A stretch of DNA of 64,000 nt, from contig NC_133948.1 in NCBI RefSeq assembly GCF_031877795.1, forward strand, positions 11,578,948 to 11,642,947. Reading direction: 5' to 3'. The DNA is from Strix aluco (taxonomy: Eukaryota > Chordata > Aves > Strigiformes > Strigidae). The notes under the pieces were generated by a model, which saw only the letters and a program-made list of their open reading frames with translations, was not told the DNA's origin and did not search any database. A program made the position numbers and the translations under genes. This document shows positions 55,801-64,000 of this stretch, in pieces. Within the stretch, counting starts at the first letter, position 1, and each line of letters begins with the position of its first letter.

Positions 55801-58800
55801 ACAGAAAACAGAGAGGAGCTGTACCGCATCCTTTAGAGAACAAGGACACTGCATTAACTGTATCTTAGCAACAAACGAATTAATAGCATAACTTCCTAGT
55901 CTGCTCTACAGAAAAGGCACAACCAGTATTTAGAAACTGAGAACATAACGAAAGCAGGAAGACTCACCTCCCCCTTCTTTACAGTCATGGACTGCCGACG
56001 AGGAGTGATCTCTTCATTGATGCTGGAGAGGAAGTTCTGCGAGATCCGCAGAGCATCCTGCAGGAGTGGATGATCAGGGTGGCTCACTGGAGTGTGCTTA
56101 AGCAAATCCTGACAGCAGGAACACAAAGAACAGAACCATGAGCAGTGCTGGAAAGCAGGAGGGTCTGAGGGCCCCTAACTAGAGCTGTAGGACAAGAAGC
56201 TCCATCTTCTTCTTAGAGGTTACAGCAAGGCTTTATCTCTAGAGGAAGAGGATAATACCTAGCACTTCTTGGTAATACTACTGAAGAGGCAGCAGGGTCC
56301 TACCTATGGACTCCCTCCCCTTAGTGTAAAGGGAAGAGGCTCTTATGCTGCATGACAGGTTTATTTTTGCAGTCCTGCAGCTCCATGGAAAATTTGAAGG
56401 GTGAAGAAAATAGGAAAGGGACCTAAAGTTTGAAAACCACCCTTCAGATACTTACATGCAGGACAAGTGTGCTGCGAGTCACTCGATCCACTGGCTTGTA
56501 TAATAGAGCTGTGGAAAAAAAAGTAACAGGAACATAAAGAAGAGGTACCTAAACAGAGCCCCTACAAAGCAACTTGTCCAACTGAACTGAATGCACAGGC
56601 ACAGGTTTATTAACCAATGAGCTACTGGAAAATTCCCTTCTCTAAGGTTAATGTGCTGTACAGCCAATAAAACATACATGAACACACAGAGAAAATAAAC
56701 ACGCTCCTCAGCAAACAGATGCCCACTCGTGAGCACGCCCCGCACACAAGTGGATGAGAAGCACACAAGGTAGTACAGAACAACTGCACACAGCATGGCA
56801 CACCTCTGACAATTCCCTGGCAACCTGCCTGGTCCCACAGGTCAGAATTGGGCCTTGTACGCTTACAGTTGCCAAGTAGGTCCCTGAAAGGTTGGCAGTG
56901 CATCCCTCCTTCTGGAGTTCAGCATGATACGTAGTTTGCTTCCAAATCCTTACAACAGACCAAAACAGGAAGGGGATTGGCTTTTATATTAGCGAGTATG
57001 GAAGCTTCTTACAACATGGGTCGTCTTCTACTTATGTGCATAGAGACAAGCACCATGGAACCTGATCTTAACCAGGTTCTCTAGATGCTACCATAGGGCA
57101 AAAATCATGTAACAATAACTGCTAGCTAGGATTGTGTTTGTGCTATCACTGGGTAGCAGATGTTCTCTTAAAATCACAGCAGTCCTTTGGCTGGTCTGGT
57201 TTTGCCCAAAGGGACTGATGAGGTTTTAAAGCTGGGCAGGGTCTTCCCCACACATGCATGCAGCTTACTATGCACAAGCTCTGCTACTTAGCAAAAGGGA
57301 ACTGATTTCCCAGGTAGAGCCAGCAGAGACTCCATAACTTTCCAGCATTTAAAAAGAAAAAGGGAGGGTGGAGGTTTGGCAACAACCTCCACACAGTCCT
57401 GACAAACCACAGTCTCCTCTGCATGGATCACTCACTTTCCAAGGAATTTTTCGTCGTCTGATCTTTAGATTCCTTTGTGCTTCTAGCCTTTAGATTCTAA
57501 AAGAAAAAGAAAACCCACGTAGCAGACGGTCAATCACCTTGAAACATCACATGGGAATGCAAGAGACTACCTGCTCCTCCAAGGGAGGGCCTAAGTGTGA
57601 ATGGAGGACAGCCCTATCACAGTCCAAGTCAGTGATGGAAAAATGTGCTTTCCTCCTTGGTAAATCCACCATGTCACAGGCACCCACAGATCTCAAATAC
57701 TAAGCAATTTTCTTAGGAGTACATGTCAATAAAGATGCAGCAAAGCAGGGAACCACCTATAGCGACAGGGATGGTGGAAATTTTAAATCACCTGCAGGAG
57801 AAAGACATGTCTGTAGGGATGCAGTCATTGTCACAGCACATATACACCTCCAATAAATTAAGTACAGGACTGGGATTCAGTACCCGCAGGTTATAATTCC
57901 TTATACCTGTACTCAGAGCTGAGTGACCTCGTCCAAGTCAGCTCTCACGGCAGAAGAGGAACAGTGCCTGTGACTTATATTTGCACACGGACTGCGAAGC
58001 CACATGTGTTAATGTGCTGAGCTCCGAAATCCTCCCCAGGACACAAATCCAAAAGTATCATCACCATCATTCCAAATAGAGTAGATATTAGCATGATTTC
58101 AGAACTATCCTTCAGAAAACAGCAAAACAGAGGGATCACATTTGCAAAGAGCCCAGGACCCTGGGGCCTTAATCTCTATTCTGTCTTCTAGGGACTACCA
58201 TAATACTATCTTACATATTATTATTAATAAATGGGAAAGTCCACAGAATGTATTTTAGTACTGAAAGAAAAGTAAGCACAGGGAAAGCTACTTTACTAAT
58301 GAGTTGACACGACTAGAGCACAGAAGTGGTCAGGCAAAGGACCAGAACCTAATGGAAATCCTCAGGAAAGGAAAGAAGACATTTGCACTCTGATGAGTGC
58401 TTCCCTCATTTCACAGAGGGAACGTGTTTTATTTTACCTCTTTATCATAAAAATCTAAAGGGACATGTAATATTGAATGTACTCATGAGTTTTTTCAGAG
58501 CAATAAACTCATAGTATTATTCAGCTCTGATTATTTATCTGCTTATTTTTAAGGACACAACATATGAAGTTCATGTTTTCTTGGCAACTGAGTTCTTCAA
58601 GATATAATCACCACAATACAAAGAGTCAATGAGACCATGCACTGCAGGCAAAACTGGTGGCCTGGGAAGCCTGAAAAAGTATTAAAAATGCTTTGACACA
58701 AGGTACTCCTCTTAAAGAGAGGAAATCAGAGCAGCCCAGTGAATAATATTATAGATTATGGTTGACACACCTGCCTTTTTAAATAGAGAGCTACTCTCTC

Positions 58801-61800
58801 CTCCACTCCATGACAGTGAAGCCTGCAATTCCACTGACAGCCATAATGCAAGCCATTAAGGATGGCTTTTTACATCACAGTCAGCATCATCATTAGGAGG
58901 AGAAATATCTGAGGAACTCAAACACAGCTCTCCCTTCTAGAAATGCATGAAGGTGGCATAGAGCTGAGAAGTTCAAAGCAATGCCAGTTTTTACAAGATT
59001 CCCCAGATGAGGACAGCACATAAAGGCTATGTGTGTGATAACCTCTATTAGCCCAAAGTATAAATTGCTGTAAGAATATGAACTGAAGCAGCAAGTCTAC
59101 AGGAGCTCCCAACTCCTCCAGAAGTCAGGGCTGCAAAGATACTTGGAGGATAGACAGGAGTGACATCGTAGGGTATTAGTCAGATCCAGACGGCTCGTGT
59201 GTCTGAATACCATGACATTACCTCAGAGATTTCAGCAAACTGAGCATTGGCTTGGCAGCATTTCTCTGCTGTCTCCATAGCAACTTCATAGTTATCCACA
59301 AAGGCCCGGTACACTCCCAGCTGGCTGGCCTGCAGGAAGCAAAACAAAATAAAATAAATGCTGGGGAAGAAGACAGTTTGGGATGGCCAGTCTCAGTATC
59401 TAATGATCAGGTCATGTTCCTTCATGCCAAAGAATCACAGGGAATGCTGAGCCGGCCCAGAAAGACATCTCTGACCTGTCAACCTTGCTTAACCAGCACA
59501 GGTGCTCCCATGCACCCCGTTCCATCTATGCTGAACAAGTTCACTTGTGAAGGATGTGGAAGCCTGTGAGAATGACACATCCTTATTACTGCCATCTATT
59601 TTTCCCTTCTGAACTGCCAGATTAGTATCTATTAATATTTTAGCTCATTGATGTAACTGGAGCTGCTGGTTATTTGCCACAAAATATGAATCAGACAGGA
59701 ATGATTCAGCCCAACAGCACAAACGTGACCCCAGAAAGCGACTTGTTGGCTTTTGCATTATGGACACACTAGATCAGACCCAGATACTAACCCATATCTG
59801 CATTAGTGAACATCGTTAGAAGGGCAGTAGAGTGCTGAAAATACAGAAGAGAGATCCAGAGCACAATCTCTTTGGAAGGCAGTGACTGCAGCACTACATG
59901 ACAGAAAACGGTAGTTTTTCCAGCAGAAAGAATATGTAATTGGTCCAAAAGAAGACGGAGCAGGCCTCAGAGTGCAGTAACAAGCCATTAATTATCACTG
60001 AGTCTTAGCACTGATCCCGCTTGCTGACTTAGGAATTGCAGCCATATTCATGCCAGAGAAGATAAGATCCAGCTTGGGAAATCCCTGGGTAGCTTCCAAG
60101 CTTGTCTGGATTGCAGAGCTGGTTTTGTGCTGCAGAGCTGCACACGCTGTGCTGTAAACACCGCAGCAGCTCGAACATGCTTGCAAGTGCATGGTCAGTA
60201 GCGAGCCAACAGGTGGAGTGTTCTAAAAGGCTCCACTGAAGAGAAGTTTGTTACCAGAAGAGCTTGCACTTACCTCTATTTCTGCAACTTCCCTGACACT
60301 TCTGCCCAAGACGTTCAACAGGCAGAGCGGTTAACTTTCCCACAGACAGTGCTCTTTTCCTCTCCTGCTCTCATAACCATTGTGTTCCCCATTCTCTATG
60401 GAGCTTTGCGCAAGAGACGATGGAAGAGAAAAAGCCACTCTCAGGAGAACATTCCCTGCACAAATTTCTTAAGCTAACAGAGGCTAAGAAACAGCGAGCA
60501 ATTTCCTAGGACACATTTTACTGGAAGATTAGGAACCAATCTCAACTCTCATACAAAATAACACGGTTATGACCGAAGCTGAAGGAAACTGTGCTCGCTT
60601 ATGCCAGGGATGACCTGGTCCCAGCACTGTGGAGAGAAGAAAATCTGTATTTGCCACTGGGGCACAATTCTGTGAAGAAGCTGCTGTCAGAATTACTGAT
60701 CATGTGCAGGGCTTATGACGTTTGGGTTTGGATGATGTCAATTAACATGGCAGAACTTTAAAGTTTCTCTATTCCTGTGTGGCTCTTTCATTTCCTGCTA
60801 CTCCTGAACAGTCTTTCTAAGCTTTCATTTTCCTCCTCTAAACATGCCATCATGAAAGCATCTTTTTCATTAAAAGCTGAACTTCCAATCAAAGCAATAA
60901 TGCTCACACACAGTTTTCACGCTGGTCTAAGTTTTTTCTTCTTCAATTAAAAAGAACACACTAAAAATTAAACAAGCTTTGGTAGAAATAACTGGCTTTT
61001 GGTTACATTTTTTTCCATTCCTGAAAATTAGCAGTGATATTTGCTAAATATTTCTTCATTTCTAAAATCAGTTCTAAAGTGTTTCCTTTCTAGTTATAAA
61101 AAATACATACAAAATATTTCCCAAAAATGAGAAACATATTTCACTCCCACATGCCTAACGTCTTTTTTCTTTTTTCTTAGTTTCAACAGGAAAAAGGTGG
61201 AATAACAGTCACTGATGTTGCAAATGGATCGTACTTTGTGCCAGACCGCATGAAACTGTAAAACTCCTCACATGCACTATCTATAACTTCAATCTACAGT
61301 GCTTTGTTTTGTATGGTATTAAAGAAAATTAATGTCCCCAGGGACCTCAGGATAATAACAAGGATTCCAGTTGTTTATCATCAGATTACATGACATGACC
61401 ACAAGTAAACAGTCTGCTCCAAAAGATTTGATGTACATCCTGTATAGATGTCTTGCAATGCCTGATGTTCTCATCTAGCTGCTTCCCATGGCCTGCCAGG
61501 AATTATTAGCTTTATCTCATCCAGCAAAGAGTTTGCAATTCCCACTGATACTGTACCAAACCACCAGAAACTGGAACATCTAAGCTAGCGCAAAGCTTCC
61601 TGCACTAGGGCAATTTGCTCCTTTGCTTCCAATACTAATCCAACAAAATCAATGATTCTGTCACAAATGCAGAAAAATCAGGGAAACAAAAATAGAGTGC
61701 CAGAAGGGCTTAACTCCTGTACCTGTGATCACCATCAGCAAGAAATGGTCTTAAACAAAGGCCTAAGTAGCTGTACGGTGAATCAAAGCTTGCTCGACAG

Positions 61801-63813
61801 ACAATAGTGGTAAAGAATATATTCAGATCTATTAGTTAGTGCTATCTTCATTCCTGCACTACACTTTCAATGCAGTTTGTAAGGCTTCCACTTTCAGCAG
61901 CCTTCTGTATATTTGCTTCAGCAACTAGCAGCAGGTGGTTTTGTCTTCTTGAACCAGTTGCTCAAATTGCATACCATGAACTACTCACCAAGGCACCAGC
62001 TTGACCCCTCCTGGCTAAAACATGCTGGCAGTGAAAAGCAGATTTCCATATTTTGATCTTGAGCTGCTGGCACGCGTGGAAAACATCATCTTCCAGGCCC
62101 ATCTCCCCCTGCTCCATAGGGGATGGGGATGGGGCTGGTGCTGGGCTACACAGCTGCTAACAATTGAGTGACCCTAGTAAAGCGTACTCCCCATCCAATA
62201 AACCCCTCACTGGAATGTCACTCCTACCCTGAGAATCAGAGGCACCTCAGGAATGCAGAGATTCTTTTCTTTTCTAAAAAGGAAAAAACAGCTCCTTTAA
62301 TCCTCTGCTCTCTGCACATGCTAGGGGAGAGGTTAAAGGGGCCAAAGGAATCTCCTAGAATGCAAACAATTTGTCATCTGGCTCAAACTCAGCAATTTTA
62401 ATTCAGCCTCAGGAATATGCTGTATATGTCTTTGTCCTATTCTGCACTCAGAGAATTTTGTTGAGGTTGCTTGGAGGATTCTCAGCAGCAGGTTGACTGC
62501 ATCAGCATAGCAGCAAGAGGAATATCAAGGCCAGGATGGTGGTAGAAAAGCAAAGCCAAAGGTGATGACCATAAAACAGAGAAAATCGGCACAAGATAGA
62601 GCAAAGCACCACAGAGAGAAGTAAGCATGTGTGGGAGAGTTCAGCAATAATGAGAAACACTTAGCTGTTGGTGTTAAAAAGTATGCTTTTTAACACTGCC
62701 GTTCTCCTGTCTTTCTCTAAAGCAAATGGTTCGAGGACACCGCAGACACCCTGGAGATTCGACATTTCTGCAAAACTGTATTTGTAGCAGTAGCATAGCT
62801 TGCTGGAGTCTTTAATTAAGGGCAATGAAACAGCCGCTTTTGCTATAGGCCCTTCACTGCCGTGGCAAAGCTAGAAGCCTCTCATCTAACCCAGCCATGG
62901 GCTTCCATCCCTTCGGTGTAAGCACAGTCACCAAAGAGAATCGTACCAGCACCTCAGAGATGGAGTGAGAGGTAACAAAACTTGGTGATGGCAGCTGACT
63001 CACCAACTTTTGGAAGAGGTCCCCTACACGTTGCTGGTGGCTCCACTGCTGCACTCGGGGAAAAAGTCCATCATAGAATTCTTTGTGGATCTCATAGAGC
63101 TCAGGCACTTTGAAGAATATTGTCTCAATCTGCTGACTAGTCAGCACAGGCTGAGAGGTGGTGGCAGCTGCTTTCAAAGGCTTCATAGGCTGAAATGAGG
63201 AAAGAAGGAAATCGTTATCATGCAAACCAAGTACATTCACCCTTGCCACATTACAACACATTCCCTCCAGAGAGTTGTTTTTCATCCTATTCATAAGTGA
63301 TATTTGCATTGATACAATTCCTGAAAGCTAGACAGTAACAAGTTTTCTCATGGGGATCAGTCACCCCTGGTAGGTGGATTTTCCCAAGATATTAATGGTG
63401 TGATTAAAATCCCTTTGCACTCCATTTCCTTAATGTCTGTCCAACTGTACAGCAATGTGTCTAATAACTAACACAAGATACTGAAACACAGGGCTCCTGG
63501 ATACTACCACACTAATAACTCCCTGGTTGTGCCATATCCAGTCCTTTCTTTAAGCTTCTCTTTCTCTACTGTAGAAGAGGAGTAAGAGCTACCCTTTGCA
63601 CCCTGCAACTTACAACCCATGGTATGTGAAGTTCTGGGAAACTGGATGGAAGTAGCACTGAAAACTCAAGCACCAGTGTTTGAAATGGTTTCTGCCATCA
63701 GTGCTTACCAGCAGCAGAGCCTCCAGGTGGCTCAGGTAGGTTTCCTCACTGGCTAGGATTCCTGACAGGACCCATTTTCTCATCTCCAGGCCCTTCTCCA
63801 AGTCTGGCTCACT
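25739..63813 (-). CDS. BCR: BCR, breakpoint cluster region RhoGEF and GTPase-activating protein (exons 3-23; 5' end outside the window)
   Basis: The spliced product is a cytoplasmic regulator of Rho-family GTPases that carries both exchange (DH-PH) and GTPase-activating (RhoGAP) activities. The join is 63813-63709, 63189-63004, 59329-59222, 57496-57436, 56508-56456, 56108-55968, 46642-46521, 45303-45135, 43742-43623, 42695-42620, 42034-41930, 41081-41007, 39827-39730, 39051-38920, 31330-31271, 31147-31038, 30204-30065, 28610-28476, 27871-27766, 26716-26554, 25828-25739. It has 2,355 nt, 784 codons plus TAG, with consistent phases and GT-AG borders throughout. Numbering back from the stop (human length recalled as 1,271) puts the window part at residues 488-1271. 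The RhoGAP arginine finger falls at R1090 and the conserved asparagine at N1202, as in human. Exons 1-2 (oligomerisation coiled coil, kinase-like region, initiator ATG) are beyond the right edge. The paralogue ABR is excluded by the exon 4 and 8 sequences and the tail ending STEV. Confidence 0.98.
26554..26716 (-). CDS. BCR: BCR exon 22 (RhoGAP domain)
   Basis: 163 bp, residues 1188-1242: [40 protein letters not shown], then [26 protein letters not shown] is the second RhoGAP hallmark, with the conserved asparagine N1202 that supports the finger arginine. Acceptor TGCCAG, donor GTAAAA. The following intron is 725 bp. Confidence 0.97.
27766..27871 (-). CDS. BCR: BCR exon 21 (RhoGAP domain)
   Basis: 106 bp, phase 1 to 0 with two bases carried over, residues 1153-1187: [20 protein letters not shown] then [14 protein letters not shown]. 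Acceptor TTGTAG, donor GTAACA. It has no ATG-started open frame of useful length and was found by homology and phase. Codon use is notably more AT-rich than in exon 20. The following intron is 1,049 bp. Confidence 0.96.
28476..28610 (-). CDS. BCR: BCR exon 20 (RhoGAP domain)
   Basis: 135 bp, phase 1-1, residues 1108-1152 plus one base: [19 protein letters not shown], then [14 protein letters not shown] and [12 protein letters not shown]. The [11 protein letters not shown] block is a hallmark of RhoGAP domains. Acceptor TTTCAG, donor GTAAGT. The following intron is 604 bp and has a GC-rich patch around 28,145-28,190. Confidence 0.97.
30065..30204 (-). CDS. BCR: BCR exon 19 (RhoGAP domain, arginine finger)
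   Basis: 140 bp, phase 2 to 1, residues 1061-1107. It reads [32 protein letters not shown] and so on to AAFDV. The motif GIYRVSG contains the catalytic arginine finger (R1090 by back-counting), which is inserted into the GTPase active site to speed GTP hydrolysis. Acceptor TTAAG, donor GTAAGT. In human, breaks in intron 19 give the e19a2 (p230) fusion. The corresponding intron here is 1,454 bp. Confidence 0.97.
30982..31006 (+). repeat. 25-nt A run beside the exon 18 donor
   Basis: Uninterrupted A25 on the plus strand, so U25 in the BCR pre-mRNA, starting 31 nt downstream of the exon 18 5' splice site. It is the longest mononucleotide run in the window. No target-site duplication was seen to suggest a retroposon tail. 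Confidence 0.95.
31038..31147 (-). CDS. BCR: BCR exon 18 (C2-RhoGAP linker)
   Basis: 110 bp, phase 0 to 2, residues 1025-1060 plus two bases of K1061: [20 protein letters not shown] then [16 protein letters not shown]. It leads into the RhoGAP domain. Acceptor TTTCAG-type (CTATTCAG), donor GTGAGC. A 25-nt U tract begins 31 nt into the following 833-bp intron. Confidence 0.97.
31271..31330 (-). CDS. BCR: BCR exon 17 (C2 domain end)
   Basis: 60 bp, phase 0-0, 20 residues (1005-1024): [20 protein letters not shown]. Acceptor TTTCAG, donor GTAAGT. The next intron is only 123 bp, the shortest in the window, so exons 17 and 18 form a closely spaced pair between the long intron 16 and intron 18. 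Confidence 0.97.
31331..38919 (-). other. BCR intron 16 (7.6 kb)
   Basis: This intron lies within the C2-encoding part of the gene. It is AT-rich around 36.7-37.6 kb, has a 17-nt A run at 36037-36053 and a short 8-bp inverted repeat near 33,578-33,600. No coding exon, RNA gene or interspersed repeat end was recognised on either strand. Confidence 0.8.
38920..39051 (-). CDS. BCR: BCR exon 16 (b5 homologue, C2 domain; cassette exon in human)
   Basis: 132 bp, phase 0-0, 44 residues (961-1004), from [20 protein letters not shown] to GKGQIQ. It encodes the middle of the C2 domain. As I recall, a human isoform lacks exactly residues 961-1004, so the same symmetric exon could be skipped here without a frameshift. 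Acceptor CTGCAG, donor GTAAGA. A 7.6-kb intron follows. Confidence 0.97.
39456..39474 (+). repeat. 19-nt A run in BCR intron 15
   Basis: An uninterrupted mononucleotide run, a U19 tract in the pre-mRNA. It is likely length-variable. No flanking duplication was seen. Confidence 0.9.
39730..39827 (-). CDS. BCR: BCR exon 15 (b4 homologue, C2 domain)
   Basis: 98 bp, phase 1 to 0, residues 928-960: N, then [20 protein letters not shown] and [12 protein letters not shown]. It contains the typical C2 pattern of an aspartate-bearing loop followed by EPNWNE. Acceptor GCTCAG, donor GTAGGT. The following intron is 678 bp and contains a 19-nt A run (39456-39474), which is a U run in the transcript. Confidence 0.97.
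41007..41081 (-). CDS. BCR: BCR exon 14 (b3 homologue, C2 domain)
   Basis: 75 bp, phase 1-1, residues 903-927 plus one base: [20 protein letters not shown] then FKQSS, the first strands of the C2 domain. It is the exact size and phase of human e14 (b3), whose presence or absence distinguishes e14a2 from e13a2 fusion transcripts. Skipping would keep the frame. Acceptor GTACAG, donor GTGAGT. The following intron is 1,179 bp. Confidence 0.97.
41203..41248. repeat. 23-bp tandem duplication in BCR intron 13
   Basis: Units 41203-41225 and 41226-41248 are directly adjacent and identical except for one T/C difference (unit begins GGCAGGAGCACACAGCCT). They lie in intron 13, about 120-165 nt upstream of the exon 14 acceptor on the transcript. 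The near-identity suggests a recent replication-slippage duplication. Confidence 0.9.
41930..42034 (-). CDS. BCR: BCR exon 13 (b2 homologue, PH-C2 linker)
   Basis: 105 bp, phase 1-1, residues 868-902 plus one base: [20 protein letters not shown] then [14 protein letters not shown]. It has the same length and phases as human e13 (b2), the last BCR exon kept in e13a2 BCR-ABL1 fusions in man. Acceptor TGGCAG, donor GTGAGA. The following 848-bp intron carries a 23-bp tandem duplication. Confidence 0.97.
42620..42695 (-). CDS. BCR: BCR exon 12 (PH domain end; b1 of the human major breakpoint region)
   Basis: 76 bp, phase 0 to 1, residues 843-867 plus one base. It reads [20 protein letters not shown] then EQQKK, the C-terminal helix of PH with its conserved tryptophan. 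Acceptor GGGTAG, donor GTGAGT. By position it is the counterpart of e12/b1 in human. The following intron is 585 bp. Confidence 0.97.
43623..43742 (-). CDS. BCR: BCR exon 11 (PH domain)
   Basis: 120 bp, phase 0-0, residues 803-842, beginning [20 protein letters not shown] and ending FRVHNRNGK. The charged start continues the helical insert, after which the fold returns to PH strands. Acceptor CTTCAG, donor GTGAGT. The following intron is 927 bp, the same length as intron 6 by coincidence. Confidence 0.97.
45135..45303 (-). CDS. BCR: BCR exon 10 (PH domain, helical insert)
   Basis: 169 bp, phase 2 to 0, residues 746-802. It encodes [18 protein letters not shown] of the PH domain, followed by an acidic segment and a predicted helix ([22 protein letters not shown]). 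Acceptor TTTCAG, donor GTAAAA. The frame is open upstream for about 55 codons in the intron, but this has no protein resemblance. The following intron is 1,392 bp, nothing recognised. Confidence 0.97.
46521..46642 (-). CDS. BCR: BCR exon 9 (PH domain start)
   Basis: A 122-bp exon (residues 706-745 plus two bases of 746) encoding [20 protein letters not shown] then [20 protein letters not shown]. These are the first strands of the PH domain, which binds phosphoinositides and supports DH activity. Acceptor CACCAG after an interrupted pyrimidine tract, donor GTGAGG. The following intron is 1,217 bp with no feature recognised. Confidence 0.97.
46643..55967 (-). other. BCR intron 8 (9.3 kb, largest in the window)
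   Basis: Separates the DH-encoding exons from the PH-encoding exons. Both strands carry many short open frames with no recognisable domain. A small TG repeat occurs near 51,685, an AT patch near 47,280, and a short tandem ATGCTAAGGT duplication near 47,745. No nested gene, CR1 end or CpG island was seen. Confidence 0.8.
55968..56108 (-). CDS. BCR: BCR exon 8 (end of DH domain, linker)
   Basis: Encodes 47 residues (659-705), phase 0-0, from [20 protein letters not shown] to MTVKKGE. It ends the DH domain ([13 protein letters not shown]) and contains the linker towards PH. The linker [14 protein letters not shown] is BCR-type and differs from ABR. Acceptor TGTCAG, donor GTGAGT. The longest intron in the window follows. 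Confidence 0.97.
56456..56508 (-). CDS. BCR: BCR exon 7 (DH domain)
   Basis: A 53-bp exon (residues 641-658, phase 1 to 0) encoding [18 protein letters not shown], part of the conserved block of DH domains that contacts the GTPase. Acceptor CCACAG after a T-run, donor GTAAGT. The following intron is only 347 bp. Confidence 0.97.
57436..57496 (-). CDS. BCR: BCR exon 6 (DH domain linker)
   Basis: Encodes residues 621-640 plus one base of the next codon (61 bp, phase 0 to 1). It reads [20 protein letters not shown]. This is the least conserved DH segment in the window: several positions differ from the human NLRARSNKDAKDPTTKNSLE that I recall. Acceptor TTTTAG, donor GTGAGT. The following intron is 927 bp, nothing recognised. 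Confidence 0.95.
59222..59329 (-). CDS. BCR: BCR exon 5 (DH domain core)
   Basis: Encodes 36 residues (585-620), phase 0-0, from [18 protein letters not shown] to QFAEISE. Acceptor CTGCAG, donor GTAATG, a less usual but acceptable 5' splice site. Length 108 bp matches human exon 5. The stretch contributes the central helices of the DH domain. The following intron is 1,725 bp with no feature recognised. Confidence 0.97.
59330..63003 (-). other. BCR intron 4 (3.7 kb)
   Basis: Begins GTGAGT and ends CTGCAG on the transcript. It is AT-rich in its first half (on plus, 60.8-61.2 kb). I see no coding exon, RNA gene or interspersed repeat with a recognisable end. Open frames on either strand have no family resemblance. 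Confidence 0.85.
63004..63189 (-). CDS. BCR: BCR exon 4 (DH domain)
   Basis: Encodes 62 residues (523-584), phase 0-0, beginning [16 protein letters not shown] and ending GDLFQKL. The run [16 protein letters not shown] identifies BCR rather than ABR, which differs here. Acceptor TTTCAG, donor GTGAGT. The frame stays open for 40 codons upstream into the intron, which is chance: the exon border is fixed by the splice consensus and by homology. The next intron is 3.7 kb and is listed separately. Confidence 0.97.
63709..63813 (-). CDS. BCR: BCR exon 3 (start of DH domain)
   Basis: Encodes 35 residues (488-522), phase 0 at both ends. It reads [18 protein letters not shown] and so on into the first helix of the DH (Dbl homology) guanine-exchange domain. 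The acceptor is ...GTCTGTAG and the donor is GTAAGC. Length is 105 bp as in human exon 3. An 85-nt pyrimidine-rich tract precedes the acceptor on the transcript. The following intron is 519 bp and holds nothing recognised. Beyond 63813 the window contains only the end of intron 2. Confidence 0.97.
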
Positions 63814-63826
63814 CTACAGACAAGTT

Positions 63827-63911
63827 AAGGAGAAAAAAAAGAGAAAGAAAAAAGAAAAAATAAAGAAGGAAAAATAAGGAGGGTGGGGGGAGAAAAAAGA
63901 AAAAAAAAAAA
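63827..63911 (+). repeat. 85-nt purine tract upstream of BCR exon 3
   Basis: Only three bases (T at 63861, 63875 and 63884) break an otherwise pure A/G run. On the transcript it is an 85-nt pyrimidine tract ending about 13 nt before the exon 3 acceptor. It is far longer than an ordinary polypyrimidine tract and includes a G-rich block at about 63,879-63,890. Confidence 0.9.
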
Positions 63912-64000
63912 CAAGAATGAGGATGGAGAGTAAAAGATATCATTCAGCTGACCACAGCATATTTGTTTTTTTGGTTTACTTTCAGACTACAAAAAACAGC

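Noticed and set aside
63190..63309. Open frame extending upstream of BCR exon 4
   Set aside because: The intron frame is open by chance for about 40 codons. A clear TTTCAG acceptor and homology fix the exon start at 63189.
25739..63813. Possibility that the gene is ABR rather than BCR
   Set aside because: Exon 4 ([16 protein letters not shown]), the exon 8 linker ([14 protein letters not shown]) and the C-terminus ([14 protein letters not shown]) are BCR-type, while ABR differs at each.
63961..63986. Plus-strand T-rich run ending TTTCAG near the right edge, resembling a splice acceptor
   Set aside because: It is on the strand opposite BCR, no coding sequence follows before the window ends, and such motifs are common by chance.

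Overview
This is a 64 kb window of vertebrate nuclear DNA, most likely from a bird. It has multi-exon GT-AG gene structure, a CpG-island promoter and long AT-rich non-coding stretches. At 16.9-17.6 kb there is a degraded CR1 LINE with the typical 3' end, an element abundant in birds and also present in other sauropsids. Only one clear CR1 copy was found and the introns are compact. The species cannot be told from the sequence.

Right-hand part (25.7-63.8 kb, minus strand): this is BCR, the breakpoint cluster region RhoGEF/RhoGAP. I could place 21 consecutive coding exons, corresponding to human exons 3 to 23, from the start of the DH domain to the stop codon. All have GT-AG borders and compatible phases. 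Together they encode 784 residues. Counted back from the stop against a 1,271-residue human protein (recalled length), the first residue is 488 and there is no net insertion or deletion. Exon sizes reproduce the human exons I remember, including e13 (105 bp), e14 (75 bp) and e16 (132 bp). Exons 1 and 2 (coiled coil, kinase-like region) lie beyond base 64,000. Product order in the window is DH (exons 3-8), PH (9-12), C2 (13-17), RhoGAP (18-23) and a C-terminal PDZ-ligand tail. The identity is BCR rather than its paralogue ABR, judged on exon 4, exon 8 and the C-terminal tail.

Middle (about 18.5-25.7 kb): AT-rich sequence directly downstream of the BCR stop, probably a long 3' UTR with several candidate poly(A) signals. 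One signal sits in the loop of a perfect 10-bp hairpin. The true 3' end cannot be fixed from sequence alone.

Left part (1-18.5 kb): a strong CpG island at 13.65-15.03 kb carries an NRF-1 palindrome, Sp1-type boxes and several minus-strand splice donors. It looks like the promoter and non-coding first exon of a minus-strand gene running left, with 1-13.65 kb as its AT-rich first intron. From mammalian gene order downstream of BCR, SPECC1L is a plausible candidate, but no coding exon of it is present, so this is inference. The 15-18.5 kb interval is intergenic and holds the CR1 fragment.

I found no undescribed multi-gene system. The points worth checking are local: the poly(A)-signal hairpin, the duplication in the intron homologous to the major human breakpoint region, the U-tract beside the exon 18 donor, the pyrimidine tract at exon 3, and the promoter architecture.
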